A DNA stretch of 64,000 bases from Actinomadura opuntiae. GTDB taxonomy: Bacteria > Actinomycetota > Actinomycetes > Streptosporangiales > Streptosporangiaceae. Location of the stretch: the NCBI RefSeq assembly GCF_030283205.1, contig NZ_JASNWF010000004.1:480358-544357 (forward strand). The letters run 5' to 3'. Positions within the stretch are counted from its first letter, which is position 1. Every line of letters begins with the position of its first letter. The notes beneath the pieces were generated by a model. That model saw nothing but the letters and a program-made list of their open reading frames with translations, searched no databases and was not told the DNA's origin. The translations under genes and the position numbers were made by a program. Shown in pieces: positions 11,537-20,799 of this stretch.

Positions 11537-11565
11537 GCCGCGCGGGGCGGCTCGGGCGTCTTTCG
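11523..11565 (-). terminator. Hairpin terminator after sucD
   Basis: 13-bp perfect arms (11523-11535 and 11553-11565) lie 18 bases past the sucD stop codon on the minus strand, with a GC-rich loop of 17 bases. The outer arm is duplicated (see the tandem repeat 11501-11536). Confidence 0.6.
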
Positions 11566-11582
11566 GTGCCTGATCGGGGCGA

Positions 11583-12476
11583 TCAGAGGTTCTTCATGAT
11601 CTCCCGCATCAGGACGGCGGTCTCGCTCGGAGTCTTGCCGACGCGGACGCCGACCTTCTCCAGGGCCTCCTTCTTCGCCTGCGCGGTGCCGGCGGAGCCG
11701 GACACGATCGCGCCGGCGTGGCCCATCGTCTTGCCCTCGGGCGCGGTGAACCCGGCGACGTAGCCGACGACCGGCTTCGTGACGTTCTTCTCGATGTAGG
11801 CGGCGGCGCGCTCCTCGGCGTCGCCCCCGATCTCACCGATCATCACGATGGCGTCGGTCTCCGGGTCGTCCTGGAACGCCTTGAGGGCGTCGATGTGCGT
11901 GGTCCCGATGATCGGGTCGCCGCCGATGCCGACGCAGGTGGAGAAGCCGATGTCGCGCAGCTCGTACATCATCTGGTACGTCAGCGTGCCCGACTTCGAC
12001 ACCAGGCCGATGCGGCCGGGGGTGGTGATGTCGGCCGGGATGATGCCGGCGTTGGACTTGCCGGGCGAGGCGATGCCGGGGCAGTTCGGCCCGATGATCC
12101 GGGTCCTGTTGCCCTTGGACTCGGCGTACGCCCAGAAGTAGGCGGTGTCGTGCACCGGGATGCCCTCGGTGATGACGACGCAGAGCGGGATCCCGGCGTC
12201 GATCGCCTCGACGACGGCGTCCTTGGTGAACTTCGGCGGGACGAACACGACCGACACGTCCGCGCCGGTCTCCTGCATCGCCTCCTTGACGGTGCCGAAG
12301 ACGGGCAGCTCGGTGCCGTCGAAGTCCACGGTCGTGCCGGCCTTGCGGGCGTTCACGCCGCCGACGACCTTGGAGCCGGCGGCCAGCATGCGGCGGCCGT
12401 GCTTGGAGCCCTCGGAGCCGGTGATGCCCTGGACGATGATCTTGCTGTTGTCGGTGAGCCAGATGGCCATTGTCAT
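11583..12476 (-). CDS. sucD: Succinyl-CoA synthetase alpha subunit
   Basis: A 297-residue alpha subunit that, with SucC, interconverts succinyl-CoA and succinate while making ATP or GTP. Residues '[16 protein letters not shown]' near the N-terminus belong to the CoA-binding Rossmann domain, and '[20 protein letters not shown]' near the C-terminus contains the phosphorylated active-site histidine. ATG 12476 overlaps the sucC stop codon (ATGA), a standard coupled arrangement; ATG 12470 two codons in is an alternative start. Length is typical (290-300). Confidence 0.97.
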   Translation of the reverse strand: MTMAIWLTDNSKIIVQGITGSEGSKHGRRMLAAGSKVVGGVNARKAGTTVDFDGTELPVFGTVKEAMQETGADVSVVFVPPKFTKDAVVEAIDAGIPLCVVITEGIPVHDTAYFWAYAESKGNRTRIIGPNCPGIASPGKSNAGIIPADITTPGRIGLVSKSGTLTYQMMYELRDIGFSTCVGIGGDPIIGTTHIDALKAFQDDPETDAIVMIGEIGGDAEERAAAYIEKNVTKPVVGYVAGFTAPEGKTMGHAGAIVSGSAGTAQAKKEALEKVGVRVGKTPSETAVLMREIMKNL

Positions 12477-13651
12477 GCACCTGCCGCGGCGAGTTCGGCG
12501 GCACGCTTGGCCGCGTCGTCCATGGTGTCGACCTGCTGGACGCCGTTCAGCCCGGCGTCGGTCAGGATCTTGCGTCCGAGCTCGGCGTTGTTGCCGTCCA
12601 GGCGGACCACCAGCGGACGGTCGACGGCCTCGCCGCGCTCGGCGAGCAGCTTGTAGGCCGAGACGATGCCGTTGGCGACGGCGTCGCAGGCGGTGATGCC
12701 GCCGAAGACGTTGACGAACACCGACTTGACGTCGGCGTCCGACAGCACGATCTCCAGGCCGTTCGCCATCACCTCGGCGGACGCGCCGCCGCCGATGTCG
12801 AGGAAGTTCGCGGGCTTCTGGCCGCCGAACTCCTCGCCGGCGTAGGCGACCACGTCCAGGGTGGACATGACCAGGCCCGCGCCGTTGCCGATGATGCCGA
12901 CGGAGCCGTCGAGCTTGACGTAGTTGAGGTCCTTGGCCTTCGCCGCCGCCTCCAGCGGGTCGGCCGCGGCCTTGTCCTCGAGCCTGTCGTGCTCCTGGCG
13001 GAACCCGGCGTTGTCGTCGAGGGAGACCTTGCCGTCCAGCGCCTTCACCTGGCCGTCGGCGGTGAGGATCATCGGGTTGACCTCGACCAGCGTGGCGTCC
13101 TCGTCGGTGAACACCGCCCACAGCCGCTCGATCAGCTCGGCGGCGCCGTCGAGCGCCTCCTCGGGCAGCCGGCCCTGCTCGGCGATCTCGCGGGCCTTGG
13201 CCCGGTCCACGCCGTCCAGCGGGGAGAGCGGCACCATCGCCAGGCGGTCGTGCGGGACCTCCTCGATCTCCACCCCGCCCTCGACCGAGCAGATGGACAG
13301 GAAGGTGCGGTTCGCGCGGTCGAGCAGGAAGGAGAAGTAGAACTCCTTCGCGATCGCCGAGCCCTCCTCGACCAGGACCTTGTGGACCGTGTGGCCCTTG
13401 ATGTCCATGCCGAGGATCCGGCCGGCGAGCGTCTGCGCCTCCTCGGCCGAGTCGGCCAGCTTGACGCCGCCGGCCTTGCCGCGGCCGCCGGTCTTCACCT
13501 GGGCCTTGACGACGACCTTCTTGCTGCCGGCGGAGAACAGCTCCTCCGCGATGGCACGGGCTTCCTGGGGAGTATGGGCGACCTTGCCGGTGGGCACCGG
13601 TACCCCGTACTCGGCGAAGAGTTCCTTCGCCTGATGTTCGAACAGGTCCAC
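12473..13651 (-). CDS. sucC: Succinyl-CoA synthetase beta subunit (ADP/GDP-forming)
   Basis: A 392-residue beta subunit with an N-terminal ATP-grasp domain ('[17 protein letters not shown]' at the start, '[19 protein letters not shown]' nucleotide-binding stretch) and a C-terminal CoA-ligase domain with '[17 protein letters not shown]'. GTG 13651 follows aaagga; the longer in-frame reading upstream contains no ribosome site and is not conserved sequence. It forms a two-gene operon with sucD. Confidence 0.97.
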   Translation of the reverse strand: MDLFEHQAKELFAEYGVPVPTGKVAHTPQEARAIAEELFSAGSKKVVVKAQVKTGGRGKAGGVKLADSAEEAQTLAGRILGMDIKGHTVHKVLVEEGSAIAKEFYFSFLLDRANRTFLSICSVEGGVEIEEVPHDRLAMVPLSPLDGVDRAKAREIAEQGRLPEEALDGAAELIERLWAVFTDEDATLVEVNPMILTADGQVKALDGKVSLDDNAGFRQEHDRLEDKAAADPLEAAAKAKDLNYVKLDGSVGIIGNGAGLVMSTLDVVAYAGEEFGGQKPANFLDIGGGASAEVMANGLEIVLSDADVKSVFVNVFGGITACDAVANGIVSAYKLLAERGEAVDRPLVVRLDGNNAELGRKILTDAGLNGVQQVDTMDDAAKRAAELAAAGA

Positions 13652-13918
13652 GAGGGCGTCCTTTAACGGATCGACAGCCAGATGACCACGCGAGTGGGGG
13701 TACACGGGTGTCCGTGCGGCCGGCACTCCGCGGTCCGCTCCGTCGATGCAGCCTAGTCAACCCCGGTCCGTGCTGCCGCCGCCGGGTCCATTTGTCGCGC
13801 CGAGTCCGGAAACCGCAGGTGCGGGCGGTGCGGCGGCGGGCGCGTCCGGCCCCGAGGACGATGAGCCGATTGGCATAGTTTGATGTACTTGAGCGAGGCC
13901 AGGGGGGAGACGGGGGCC

Positions 13919-15406
13919 ATGGGGGACGAGCGGGGCGACGCGCGCACCGCCGTCGTGCCCGCGCCCGCCGGGATCGTCTCCGCCTGGGGCCGCGGCCCGT
14001 CCGCGCGCCGCCGCAGGCGCCGGGTCCGCCGCGCCGCCGCGTTCCTGGTCGTCGCCGCCCTCGTCGCCGTGGCCGGGGCGAACGTGCCGGAGCCGGAGGC
14101 GCCCGGCTGGGCGAGCCCCGGCCTGGTCGGCGGCGGCGGGTGGCCGTTCGCGGGCGTCCCGCTCGACCCGCAGGACGCCGACGGCGCCGCGTACCTGCCC
14201 GACAGCTCGGCCGTGAGGCTCGCGGACGGCCGGGTGGAGCTGATCCCGTCCGGCGGGGACACCCCGGTCGTGGTCGCGGCGGACGACCCGCGGGTGGCGC
14301 AGGCGGTGCGGTCCGACAGCGCGTGGCTGGCGTCCGGCGCCGTCCCGGAGGGCCCGCCGGACTCGGGCTTCCGGGACATGGCGGCGCGGGCGCTGCTCGA
14401 CCTGCGGCTGCTCACCCCGCCGAACGGCGCGACGCTGGCGTCCTGGTACGGGGCGTGGCGGTACTCGTGGCCGCGCGACTCGGCGTTCGCCGCCGCCGCG
14501 TTCACCGTGACGCGGCATCCGTCGGAGGCGCGGCGCGTCCTGCGGTTCCTGGCCCGCGTCCAGACCGGCAACGGGGTGTGGGCCGCGCGGTACAACGCCG
14601 ACGGGACGGCCGTCACGGACGGCCGGGCGCCGCAACTCGACTCGCTGGGCTGGGTGCTGTGGGCGAGCTGGCTCTACCGGACGGAAAACCCGGACGCGGG
14701 CGAGATGCCGGACCTGTGGCCGATGGTGCGGCGGGCCGCCGACCATCTGGCCGGATCGCTGGACGCGGAGGGCCTGCCGCCCGCGTCGTCGGACTACTGG
14801 GAACGCGACCACGGGCGCGAGCAGGACCCGCGGCGCCCCACGCTCGGCGTGGTGGGGCCGGTGCTGGCGGGCCTGCGGTCGGCGGCGGCGCTCGCGCGGG
14901 GCTACGGCCGGGCGGGCGAGGCGGCGCGGTGGGGCGCCGCCGCGCGCCGGGTGTCGGCGGCGCTGGACCGGCAGTTCGCGCCCTACGGCTACCCGCGCTC
15001 ACCGGTCGAGGACGGGCTGATGGACACGTCGGTGACGTTCATCGCGCCGCCGTTCGCGCCGGCGGACCCGGCCGTGACCACGGCCGTCGCGGACGCCGAG
15101 CGCAGGCAGGCGCTGCCGAACGGGGGCGTGCTGCCGGGCGAGAAGTGGTCCGGCGATCCCGACGCCGCGTGGACGCCGGAGACCGCGCTGTTCGGGCTGT
15201 CGGCCGCGGCGGGCGGGCGCGCGACCGAGGCGATCGGACGGCTCGGCTGGCTGTCGGCGCACCGGACGTCCCTCGGCGCGCTGCCCGAGAAGGTCGGGCC
15301 GTCGGGCCGCCAGGCGGGCGTGGCGCCGCTGGGCTGGACGGACTCGCTCGTCCTGCTGACGCTGTCGGCGCTGCGCGACCCGCTGCCGGTCCCACCCGCG
15401 CCCTGA
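13919..15406 (+). CDS. Glucoamylase-like (GH15-type) six-hairpin protein, membrane-anchored or secreted
   Basis: About 495 residues from ATG 13919 (ggggggag 8 bases upstream; an in-frame ATG at 13880 lacks one). An Arg-rich cytoplasmic N-terminus is followed by one hydrophobic segment, '[18 protein letters not shown]', so the rest is outside the cell. The core holds GH15-like motifs: '[21 protein letters not shown]' region (W.RDSAF), then '[13 protein letters not shown]' and '[10 protein letters not shown]', the last containing candidate acidic catalytic residues. Members hydrolyse alpha-glucosidic bonds, but divergent actinobacterial versions are uncharacterised. It is convergent with the TSUP gene. 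Confidence 0.7.
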   Translation: MGDERGDARTAVVPAPAGIVSAWGRGPSARRRRRRVRRAAAFLVVAALVAVAGANVPEPEAPGWASPGLVGGGGWPFAGVPLDPQDADGAAYLPDSSAVRLADGRVELIPSGGDTPVVVAADDPRVAQAVRSDSAWLASGAVPEGPPDSGFRDMAARALLDLRLLTPPNGATLASWYGAWRYSWPRDSAFAAAAFTVTRHPSEARRVLRFLARVQTGNGVWAARYNADGTAVTDGRAPQLDSLGWVLWASWLYRTENPDAGEMPDLWPMVRRAADHLAGSLDAEGLPPASSDYWERDHGREQDPRRPTLGVVGPVLAGLRSAAALARGYGRAGEAARWGAAARRVSAALDRQFAPYGYPRSPVEDGLMDTSVTFIAPPFAPADPAVTTAVADAERRQALPNGGVLPGEKWSGDPDAAWTPETALFGLSAAAGGRATEAIGRLGWLSAHRTSLGALPEKVGPSGRQAGVAPLGWTDSLVLLTLSALRDPLPVPPAP

Positions 15407-15418
15407 CGGCCGTTCCGG

Positions 15419-16186
15419 TCAGGTGAAGTACTCGTAGCCCATCTTGAGCACGAGCGCCGCGACGACGCACAGCAGAACGACCCGGACGAACCCGGCGCCG
15501 CGGCGGATCGCCATCCGGGCGCCGAGCTGCGCGCCGACGGCGTTGCAGGCGGCCATCCCGAGCCCGATCGCCCACAGCACGTGGCCCTGCGCCGCGAACA
15601 CCACGAGCGCGCCGAGGTTGGTCCCCGCGTTGATGATCTTCGAGGTGGCGGACGCGTCGACGAAGTCCATGCCGAGCAGCGCGGTGAACGCGATGACCAG
15701 GAACGTCCCGGTCCCGGGGCCGACGAGGCCGTCGTAGAAGGCGATCGCGACGCCGGGGACCAGGATCGCCGCGGCGACCCGGCGGCGGGTGCGCAGCACC
15801 AGGCGGGGGACGCGGCCGAGGTCGGGCTTCAGCACGACCAGCGCGGCGACGGCGAGCAGCACCACCATGATCAGCGGTTTCAGCACGTCGGAGGAGATCG
15901 CCGCCGCGCACAGCGCGCCGCCGGCGGCGCAGCACACCGCCAGGCCCGCCGCCGGGCCGGCGATCCGCACGTCCGGCTTGGCCTTGCGGGCGTAGGCGAT
16001 CGCCGCCGAGGTGGTCCCGGCGATCGAGCCGAGCTTGTTGGTGGCGAGCGCCGTGGCGACCGGCTGGCCGGGGTTGAGCAGGAGCAGCGCGGGCAGCTGG
16101 ATCAGCCCGCCGCCGCCGACCACCGCGTCGACCCAGCCCGCCGCGGTGGCGGCGACCAGCATCACAAGCACCTGCTCGGCGTGCAC
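15419..16186 (-). CDS. Sulfite exporter TauE/SafE family (TSUP) permease
   Basis: 255 residues with about eight hydrophobic helices, starting at GTG 16186 behind gggag. The first repeat motif 'AGWVDAVVGGGGLIQLPALL' (residues 17-36) and the matching second-half 'FYDGLVGPGTGTFLVIAF' are the duplicated TSUP signatures. Known members move sulfite, organosulfonates or related anions across the membrane. No sulfur-metabolism gene is next to it, so the substrate is open. Confidence 0.85.
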   Translation of the reverse strand: MHAEQVLVMLVAATAAGWVDAVVGGGGLIQLPALLLLNPGQPVATALATNKLGSIAGTTSAAIAYARKAKPDVRIAGPAAGLAVCCAAGGALCAAAISSDVLKPLIMVVLLAVAALVVLKPDLGRVPRLVLRTRRRVAAAILVPGVAIAFYDGLVGPGTGTFLVIAFTALLGMDFVDASATSKIINAGTNLGALVVFAAQGHVLWAIGLGMAACNAVGAQLGARMAIRRGAGFVRVVLLCVVAALVLKMGYEYFT

Positions 16187-16350
16187 GGGGGCTCCCGGGG
16201 GTAATGGGTGTTCCAGGTATGACCATAACGCCCCGGAACACCCCGCCCACCATCACGCCCCCGGCGGATGCCGATCCCCTCAGGTGGTCCGCTCGTCCGC
16301 GAGCACCGCCCAGACCTCGTCCATGACCGGTGCCGCGACCCGAATGCGCT

Positions 16351-17547
16351 TCAGTGCCGATCCGGGGCGGTCGCCCACTCGCCGCGGATCATGACGGCGG
16401 TGACGCGGGCCAGAGCCCCGATGTCGGTGAGCGGATCGCCGTCGACGACGACCAGGTCGGCGTCGTGGCCGGCGCGCAGCAGCCCCTTGCGGTCGCCGAG
16501 ACCGCACTCCTCGGCCGCGCGCGACGTCGCCGACGCCAGCGCGTCGGCGGCGGGCACCCCGCCCGAGACCAGGCACGCGATCGCCGACGGCAGGATGCCG
16601 TGGGCCTTCCCGGCGCTGATCCCGCAGTCGGCCCCCGAGACCAGCCTCACCCCCGCGCGGTACATGGCGGCGGCGTGCCCCTCGCGGTCCTCCAGCCTCA
16701 TGCCGAACCGCGTCAGCATCGCCAGGACGGGACCGGCCGGTTCCACCCCGGCCGCCTTCCCCAGCGTCGGGCAGACCGTGATCCGCTGCCGGGCCAGGGC
16801 GTCCAGCAGTTCCTCCGGGATCCGGACGCCGGACTCGGTGAGGCACGTGCAGTGCTCGATGCCGTCCGTCCCGGCCCGTACGGCCTGCTCGATCGCGGCG
16901 AGGCCGTGCGCGTGGACGGTCACGGGCAGCCCGGCGCGGTGCGCCTCCTCGACGATCAGGCGCAGGTCGTCGTCGCCGAACTGGCAGAGCGAGACCTCCG
17001 TGCCCGCCGTCATGACGCCGCCGCTTCCCATGACCTTGACGACGTCCGCGCCGCGCTCGGCCCGCTCCCGCACCGCCGCGCGCAGCCCGTCCGGGCCGGA
17101 CGCCTCGCCGCCCATGGACCAGCAGTGGCCCTGCGGGCAGGTGATCGGCGGCCCGGCGGCGACGATCTGCGGGACGGCCCGCTCCGGCCCGCGGTCCCGG
17201 CGCTCCAGCACCGTCCAGTGCCGGTCGCCGAGGTCCCGCACCGTCGTCACCCCGGCCGCCGCCTGGTCGCGCAGGGCCCGGTCGATGACGGCGCCGAGTT
17301 CGGCGCCGGTGTAGCCGGCGAGCCGGTCCAGCGCCCCGTTCCGGCTGTCGCCGCACAGGTGGACGTGCATGTCGATCAGGCCGGGCAGGACGGTGCCGCC
17401 GGGGAAGTCGGCCACCTCCCAGCCGTCCGGAACGGGCGCGGTGGCGGGCTCCACGCCGCGGATCCGGCCGTCCTCCACGAAGACGGCGGCCCCGCCGTGC
17501 AACTGCCGTACGCCGTCGAATGCGCGTCCTGCCCGTACGACCGGCAT
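16351..17547 (-). CDS. Metal-dependent amidohydrolase (prolidase/imidazolonepropionase-like)
   Basis: A 398-residue amidohydrolase-superfamily enzyme from ATG 17547; a slightly longer in-frame start lies 36 bases upstream. 'PGLIDMHVHL' gives the HxH metal ligands, 'ADVVKVMGSGG' the lysine that is usually carboxylated to bridge two metals, 'VTVHAHG' and 'IEHCTCL' the third and fourth histidines, and 'VSGADCG' the catalytic Asp. The pattern fits Xaa-Pro dipeptidase/organophosphate-hydrolase-like members that cleave cyclic amides or dipeptides. Substrate unknown; cytoplasmic, no signal peptide. Confidence 0.85.
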   Translation of the reverse strand: MPVVRAGRAFDGVRQLHGGAAVFVEDGRIRGVEPATAPVPDGWEVADFPGGTVLPGLIDMHVHLCGDSRNGALDRLAGYTGAELGAVIDRALRDQAAAGVTTVRDLGDRHWTVLERRDRGPERAVPQIVAAGPPITCPQGHCWSMGGEASGPDGLRAAVRERAERGADVVKVMGSGGVMTAGTEVSLCQFGDDDLRLIVEEAHRAGLPVTVHAHGLAAIEQAVRAGTDGIEHCTCLTESGVRIPEELLDALARQRITVCPTLGKAAGVEPAGPVLAMLTRFGMRLEDREGHAAAMYRAGVRLVSGADCGISAGKAHGILPSAIACLVSGGVPAADALASATSRAAEECGLGDRKGLLRAGHDADLVVVDGDPLTDIGALARVTAVMIRGEWATAPDRH

Positions 17548-17614
17548 GGGATGCCCCCGTTCCTCGCCCCCTGCCACCATCATCGCCCGACCAGGGCGGA
17601 CGCGGACAGGTTCC

Positions 17615-19006
17615 TCAGGTTCGTGGCCGGATGAGGGCGGCGGAGGCGACGGTGAGGACGAGGAGCGCCGCCGCGATCGCGAAGGCGGCCTGGGCCGCGG
17701 ACGCGGGGCCGTGCGGCAGCGCGCGGAAGAACGCGGTGCCGAGGACGGCGATGCCGAGCGTCCCGCCGAACTGCTGGACGGCGTTGAGCAGCCCCGCCGC
17801 CGACCCCGTCTCCTGCGGCAGCACCCGCGACAGCGCCGCCGTGAAGAACGGGACGGTGAACAGCCCGTTGCCGGCCCCCGCGACGGCCAGCGCGCCGAGT
17901 AGCGGCCACGGGTAGGAGTGCGGGTAGGCGTGGTAGGCGGCGATCGCCGCGCCGACCCCGGCCAGCATGATCGCGAGTCCGGCGAACATGAGCCGCGGGC
18001 CGAACCGCGGGACGAGCCGCGCCCCGGCGAGCCAGGACGCCGCCGCCATCGCCGCCGACCAGGGCAGCAGCGTGAGCCCGGCGTTCAGCACGTCCCGTCC
18101 GAGGCCGAGCTGGATCTGCAGGACGACCACGACCATCAGCCCGTTCATCACCGCGAAGAACAGCGTCGAGGTCACCAGCGCGGCCGGGAAGCCGCGGTCG
18201 CCGAACAGGCTGGGCTCGATGAGCGGGTCGCCGGCCCGGCGCTGGTACAGGCCGAACGCGGCGAGCACCAGTACGCCGCCGGCGAGCATCGCCCACATCC
18301 AGGCCGGCCAGCCGTCCGAATTTCCTTGGATCAGCGGGTACACCAGCAGTGCGGCGCCGGCGACGGCGAGGACGGTGCCAGCGACGTCCAGCCGGGGGCG
18401 CCGCTCCGCGCGGTCCTCCCGCAGCACCGGCACGGCCGCCAGCACGGCGACGGCCAGCGGGACGTTCACCAGGAACGCCGCCCGCCACGACACCGCGTGC
18501 GTCAGGACCGCCCCGAGCACCGGCCCGCAGATCGCCGCCAGCCCCATCACCGGCCCGATGCTGCCGAGCGCCTTCGCCATCTCGCGGCCGTCGAACATCG
18601 CGCGGATCAGCCCGAACGTCTGCGGGATGATCAGCGCGGCCGCCGCGCCCTGCACGGCCCGCGCCGCGATCAGCGCGCCCGCCGCCGGCGCCAGCGCGCA
18701 GCACAGCGACGCCGCCGCGAACCCGGCCACCCCGGCGGCGAACATCCGGCGGCGTCCCGCGATGTCGCCGAGCCGCCCGCCGGTGATCAGGAGAACCGCG
18801 AACGGCAGCGTGTAGGCGGCGCTGAACCACTGGATGGCCGACTCGCCGCCGCCGAGGTCGCCCCGGATCACCGGCGCCGCGACCTGCACGATCGTCGCGT
18901 CCAGCAGGTTCATGGCCTCCGCGACCAGCAGCGTCGCGAGGGCCGCCCACCGCCACCGGTACGCGCCGTCCGCCCGCGTCTCCTCTTGCACCTCTTGCGC
19001 CCGCAT
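17615..19006 (-). CDS. MFS exporter, DHA2 (14-helix drug:H+ antiporter) type
   Basis: 463 residues with about 14 hydrophobic helices. Motif A appears as 'GGRLGDIAGRRRMF' (about residues 76-89), motif D1-like 'LLDATIVQVAAPVI' in helix 1, and motif C as 'GPVMGLAAICGPVLGA'. These place it with EmrB/QacA-type multidrug exporters. ATG 19006 follows aaagggga. It is divergently transcribed from a Lrp-type regulator 117 bases away, which is the obvious candidate controller. Confidence 0.9.
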   Translation of the reverse strand: MRAQEVQEETRADGAYRWRWAALATLLVAEAMNLLDATIVQVAAPVIRGDLGGGESAIQWFSAAYTLPFAVLLITGGRLGDIAGRRRMFAAGVAGFAAASLCCALAPAAGALIAARAVQGAAAALIIPQTFGLIRAMFDGREMAKALGSIGPVMGLAAICGPVLGAVLTHAVSWRAAFLVNVPLAVAVLAAVPVLREDRAERRPRLDVAGTVLAVAGAALLVYPLIQGNSDGWPAWMWAMLAGGVLVLAAFGLYQRRAGDPLIEPSLFGDRGFPAALVTSTLFFAVMNGLMVVVVLQIQLGLGRDVLNAGLTLLPWSAAMAAASWLAGARLVPRFGPRLMFAGLAIMLAGVGAAIAAYHAYPHSYPWPLLGALAVAGAGNGLFTVPFFTAALSRVLPQETGSAAGLLNAVQQFGGTLGIAVLGTAFFRALPHGPASAAQAAFAIAAALLVLTVASAALIRPRT

Positions 19007-19033
19007 GGCACGTCCCCTTTCGGTTTCGTGCCA
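19006..19033. promoter_or_regulatory. Inverted repeat framing the MFS ribosome site
   Basis: TGGCACG at 19006-19012 pairs with CGTGCCA at 19027-19033. The 14-base spacer holds the MFS Shine-Dalgarno and one arm touches its start codon. It could be an operator for the divergent Lrp regulator or a translation-blocking hairpin. Arms are only 7 bp. Confidence 0.35.
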
Positions 19034-19123
19034 TAGCCTCGGCGTGAGGCCACACTACCTTCCAACTACAGCGCACAGATGGCGGGTATCTTCCATCCAG
19101 TCCCGTCGAAATGAGGGATCGTC

Positions 19124-20143
19124 ATGCTGGACGACCTGGACCGCGCGATCATCCACGCGCTCCACATCGACGGGCGCGCCCCGTTCAGCCGCATCGCGGA
19201 CGTCTGCGGCGTGTCCACCCAGACCGTGGCCCGCCGCTACCGCAGGCTGCACGCGGAGGCGGGCCTGCGGGTCGTCGGCGTGCCGAACCGCGACACCGGC
19301 CCCGAGACGCAGTGGACGATCCGGCTGACCTGCACGCCGTCCGCGGCGCAGACCCTCGCGCACGCGCTCGCCCGGCGCCCCGACACCTCCTGGGTCAAGC
19401 TGACGTCCGGCGGGACGGAGATCTTCGCGATCGTGCACGTCCCGGACGGCCCGGGAGACAAGGAAGGCACGGACGCCCCGCATGCGATGCTGCTGCGCGA
19501 CGTCCCGCGCCGCGCCGGGATCACCGCGATCTCGGCGCACTGCATGCTGCACACCTACCTCGGCGGCCCGACGGCCTGGCGCGGCCGGACCCGCGCGCTG
19601 ACCCGCGAGCAGCAGGAACGGCTCGCCCCGCCGGCGCCCGAACCGGCCGTGGCGGCCGATCCGCGCCCGCTCGGCGCCGCGGACCGCGCGCTGCTGGAGG
19701 TCCTGCGGCACGACGGCCGAGCCGGCCACACCGACCTCGCCGCCGCGACCGGCTGGTCACAGGCGACGGTGGCGCGCCGCCTCGCCGGGTTGCGCGCTCG
19801 CGGCACGCTGTTCTTCGACGTCGAGGTCGACTCCGCGCTGCTCGGCGGCACCACGCAGGCGCTGATCTGGATGCAGGTCGAGCCCGGGCGGCTCGACGAC
19901 GTCGCCACCACCATCGCCGGCCACGACGAGCTCGCCGTCGTCGCCGCGACGACCGGCCCCACGAACCTGCTGGCGCAGGCCCTCTGCGCGGGCCCCGCCG
20001 ACCTGCACCGCTACCTCACCCGCGAGCTCGGCGCCCTGAACGGCATCCGGACCATCGAGACCGCCCCCGTGCTGCGCACCTTGAAACGCGCCGGCGCACT
20101 CAGAGCTTCTCCACGGGGGCGAACCGCAGGACGAGGCGCTTGA
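19124..20143 (+). CDS. Lrp/AsnC family regulator with two HTH domains
   Basis: 339 residues, about twice the length of classic Lrp. The first AsnC-type HTH spans 'LDDLDRAIIHALHIDGRAPF' to 'VARRYRRL' (residues 2-45), then a degenerate effector domain. A second HTH lies at about 185-230 ('GAADRALLEVLRHDGRAGHT', 'TVARRLAGLRARG'), with a second RAM-like domain to about 320. Such double-length forms occur in Streptomyces. It probably controls the divergent MFS gene. The last ~17 residues ('ALRASPRGRTAGRGA') are encoded antisense to a duplicated pcrA tail, so the original C-terminus has been replaced. Confidence 0.88.
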   Translation: MLDDLDRAIIHALHIDGRAPFSRIADVCGVSTQTVARRYRRLHAEAGLRVVGVPNRDTGPETQWTIRLTCTPSAAQTLAHALARRPDTSWVKLTSGGTEIFAIVHVPDGPGDKEGTDAPHAMLLRDVPRRAGITAISAHCMLHTYLGGPTAWRGRTRALTREQQERLAPPAPEPAVAADPRPLGAADRALLEVLRHDGRAGHTDLAAATGWSQATVARRLAGLRARGTLFFDVEVDSALLGGTTQALIWMQVEPGRLDDVATTIAGHDELAVVAATTGPTNLLAQALCAGPADLHRYLTRELGALNGIRTIETAPVLRTLKRAGALRASPRGRTAGRGA

Positions 20144-20179
20144 TCCCGTACCCGCCGCCGAAGCCGACGTCGGCGGCGG
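20088..20179. repeat. Displaced copy of the pcrA 3' end (copy A)
   Basis: A 92-base segment matching 20708-20799 at about 84 of 92 positions, 620 bases away in direct orientation; all differences are transitions. On the minus strand it still encodes 'GIKRLVLRFAPVEKL' plus stop, the PcrA C-terminus. It overlaps the 3' end of the Lrp gene and supplies its last codons. Confidence 0.85.
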
Positions 20180-20251
20180 GCCGCCCGCCGTGACCCGAAC
20201 GTGACGGGCGGTCAGAATGATCAACCAGAGCGGCGACGACCTGGAGGGCGC

Positions 20252-20692
20252 ATGGGACGCGTGAAGACGACCGGCTACGGATGGACCGGTTCGGTCCTGC
20301 CCCTCCTCGGCCTGGTCGGCGGCGCCCCGCTCGGCATCGCCGTCGGCACGGCGCTGGGGGCCGAGGACGTCCTCATGCCGCCGGCCGCCGGCGTCCTGGT
20401 CGCCGAGCTCCTCGCCGCGACGGCGATGTTCCTCGTCGGCCTCGCGAAGAACAGCACGCGGACGTCCCAGGGCCGGGTGTGGACGAACACGCACAAGTAC
20501 GGCAGGTACGGCGTCCAGTGGTCCGGCGTGACCCTCGCCCTCGCCTGCGCGGCGCTCCCGTTCGCCGTCACGGTGGAGAAGCTGACCCGGCGGGGGCTCA
20601 TCTGGGCGGGGCTGGTGGTGGCGGTGGCGGCGACAGCCGGGATCAGCCGGCTGATCTACGTCAAGACCTGCGCCGTCGCCACCGACGCATGA
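20252..20692 (+). CDS. Small polytopic membrane protein, unknown function
   Basis: 146 residues from ATG 20252 directly behind ggaggg. Four hydrophobic segments are visible (about residues 14-34, 42-62, 88-108 and 116-134) with a basic loop 'AKNSTRTSQGRVWTNTHKYG'. No family recognised. It sits between two copies of the pcrA tail (20088-20179 and 20708-20799), which suggests that it arrived here through a rearrangement next to pcrA. Confidence 0.6.
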   Translation: MGRVKTTGYGWTGSVLPLLGLVGGAPLGIAVGTALGAEDVLMPPAAGVLVAELLAATAMFLVGLAKNSTRTSQGRVWTNTHKYGRYGVQWSGVTLALACAALPFAVTVEKLTRRGLIWAGLVVAVAATAGISRLIYVKTCAVATDA

Positions 20693-20707
20693 GGGCGGCG
20701 ATACAAG

Positions 20708-20799
20708 GCGTCGGCGCGCTCAGAGCTTCTCCACGGGAGCGAACCGCAGGACGAGGCGCTTGACCCCGTACTCGCCGCCGAAGTCGACGCTGGCGGCGG
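20708..20799. repeat. pcrA 3' end, native copy of the direct repeat (copy B)
   Basis: The matching partner of 20088-20179. Most of it is the last 25 or so codons of pcrA plus the stop codon, with 12 bases beyond the stop. Confidence 0.85.

Noticed and set aside
11583..13760. 725-codon frame suggesting a SucC-SucD fusion
   Set aside because: The N-terminal part is an out-of-frame shadow of sucC. The two genes have normal separate starts with an ATGA overlap.
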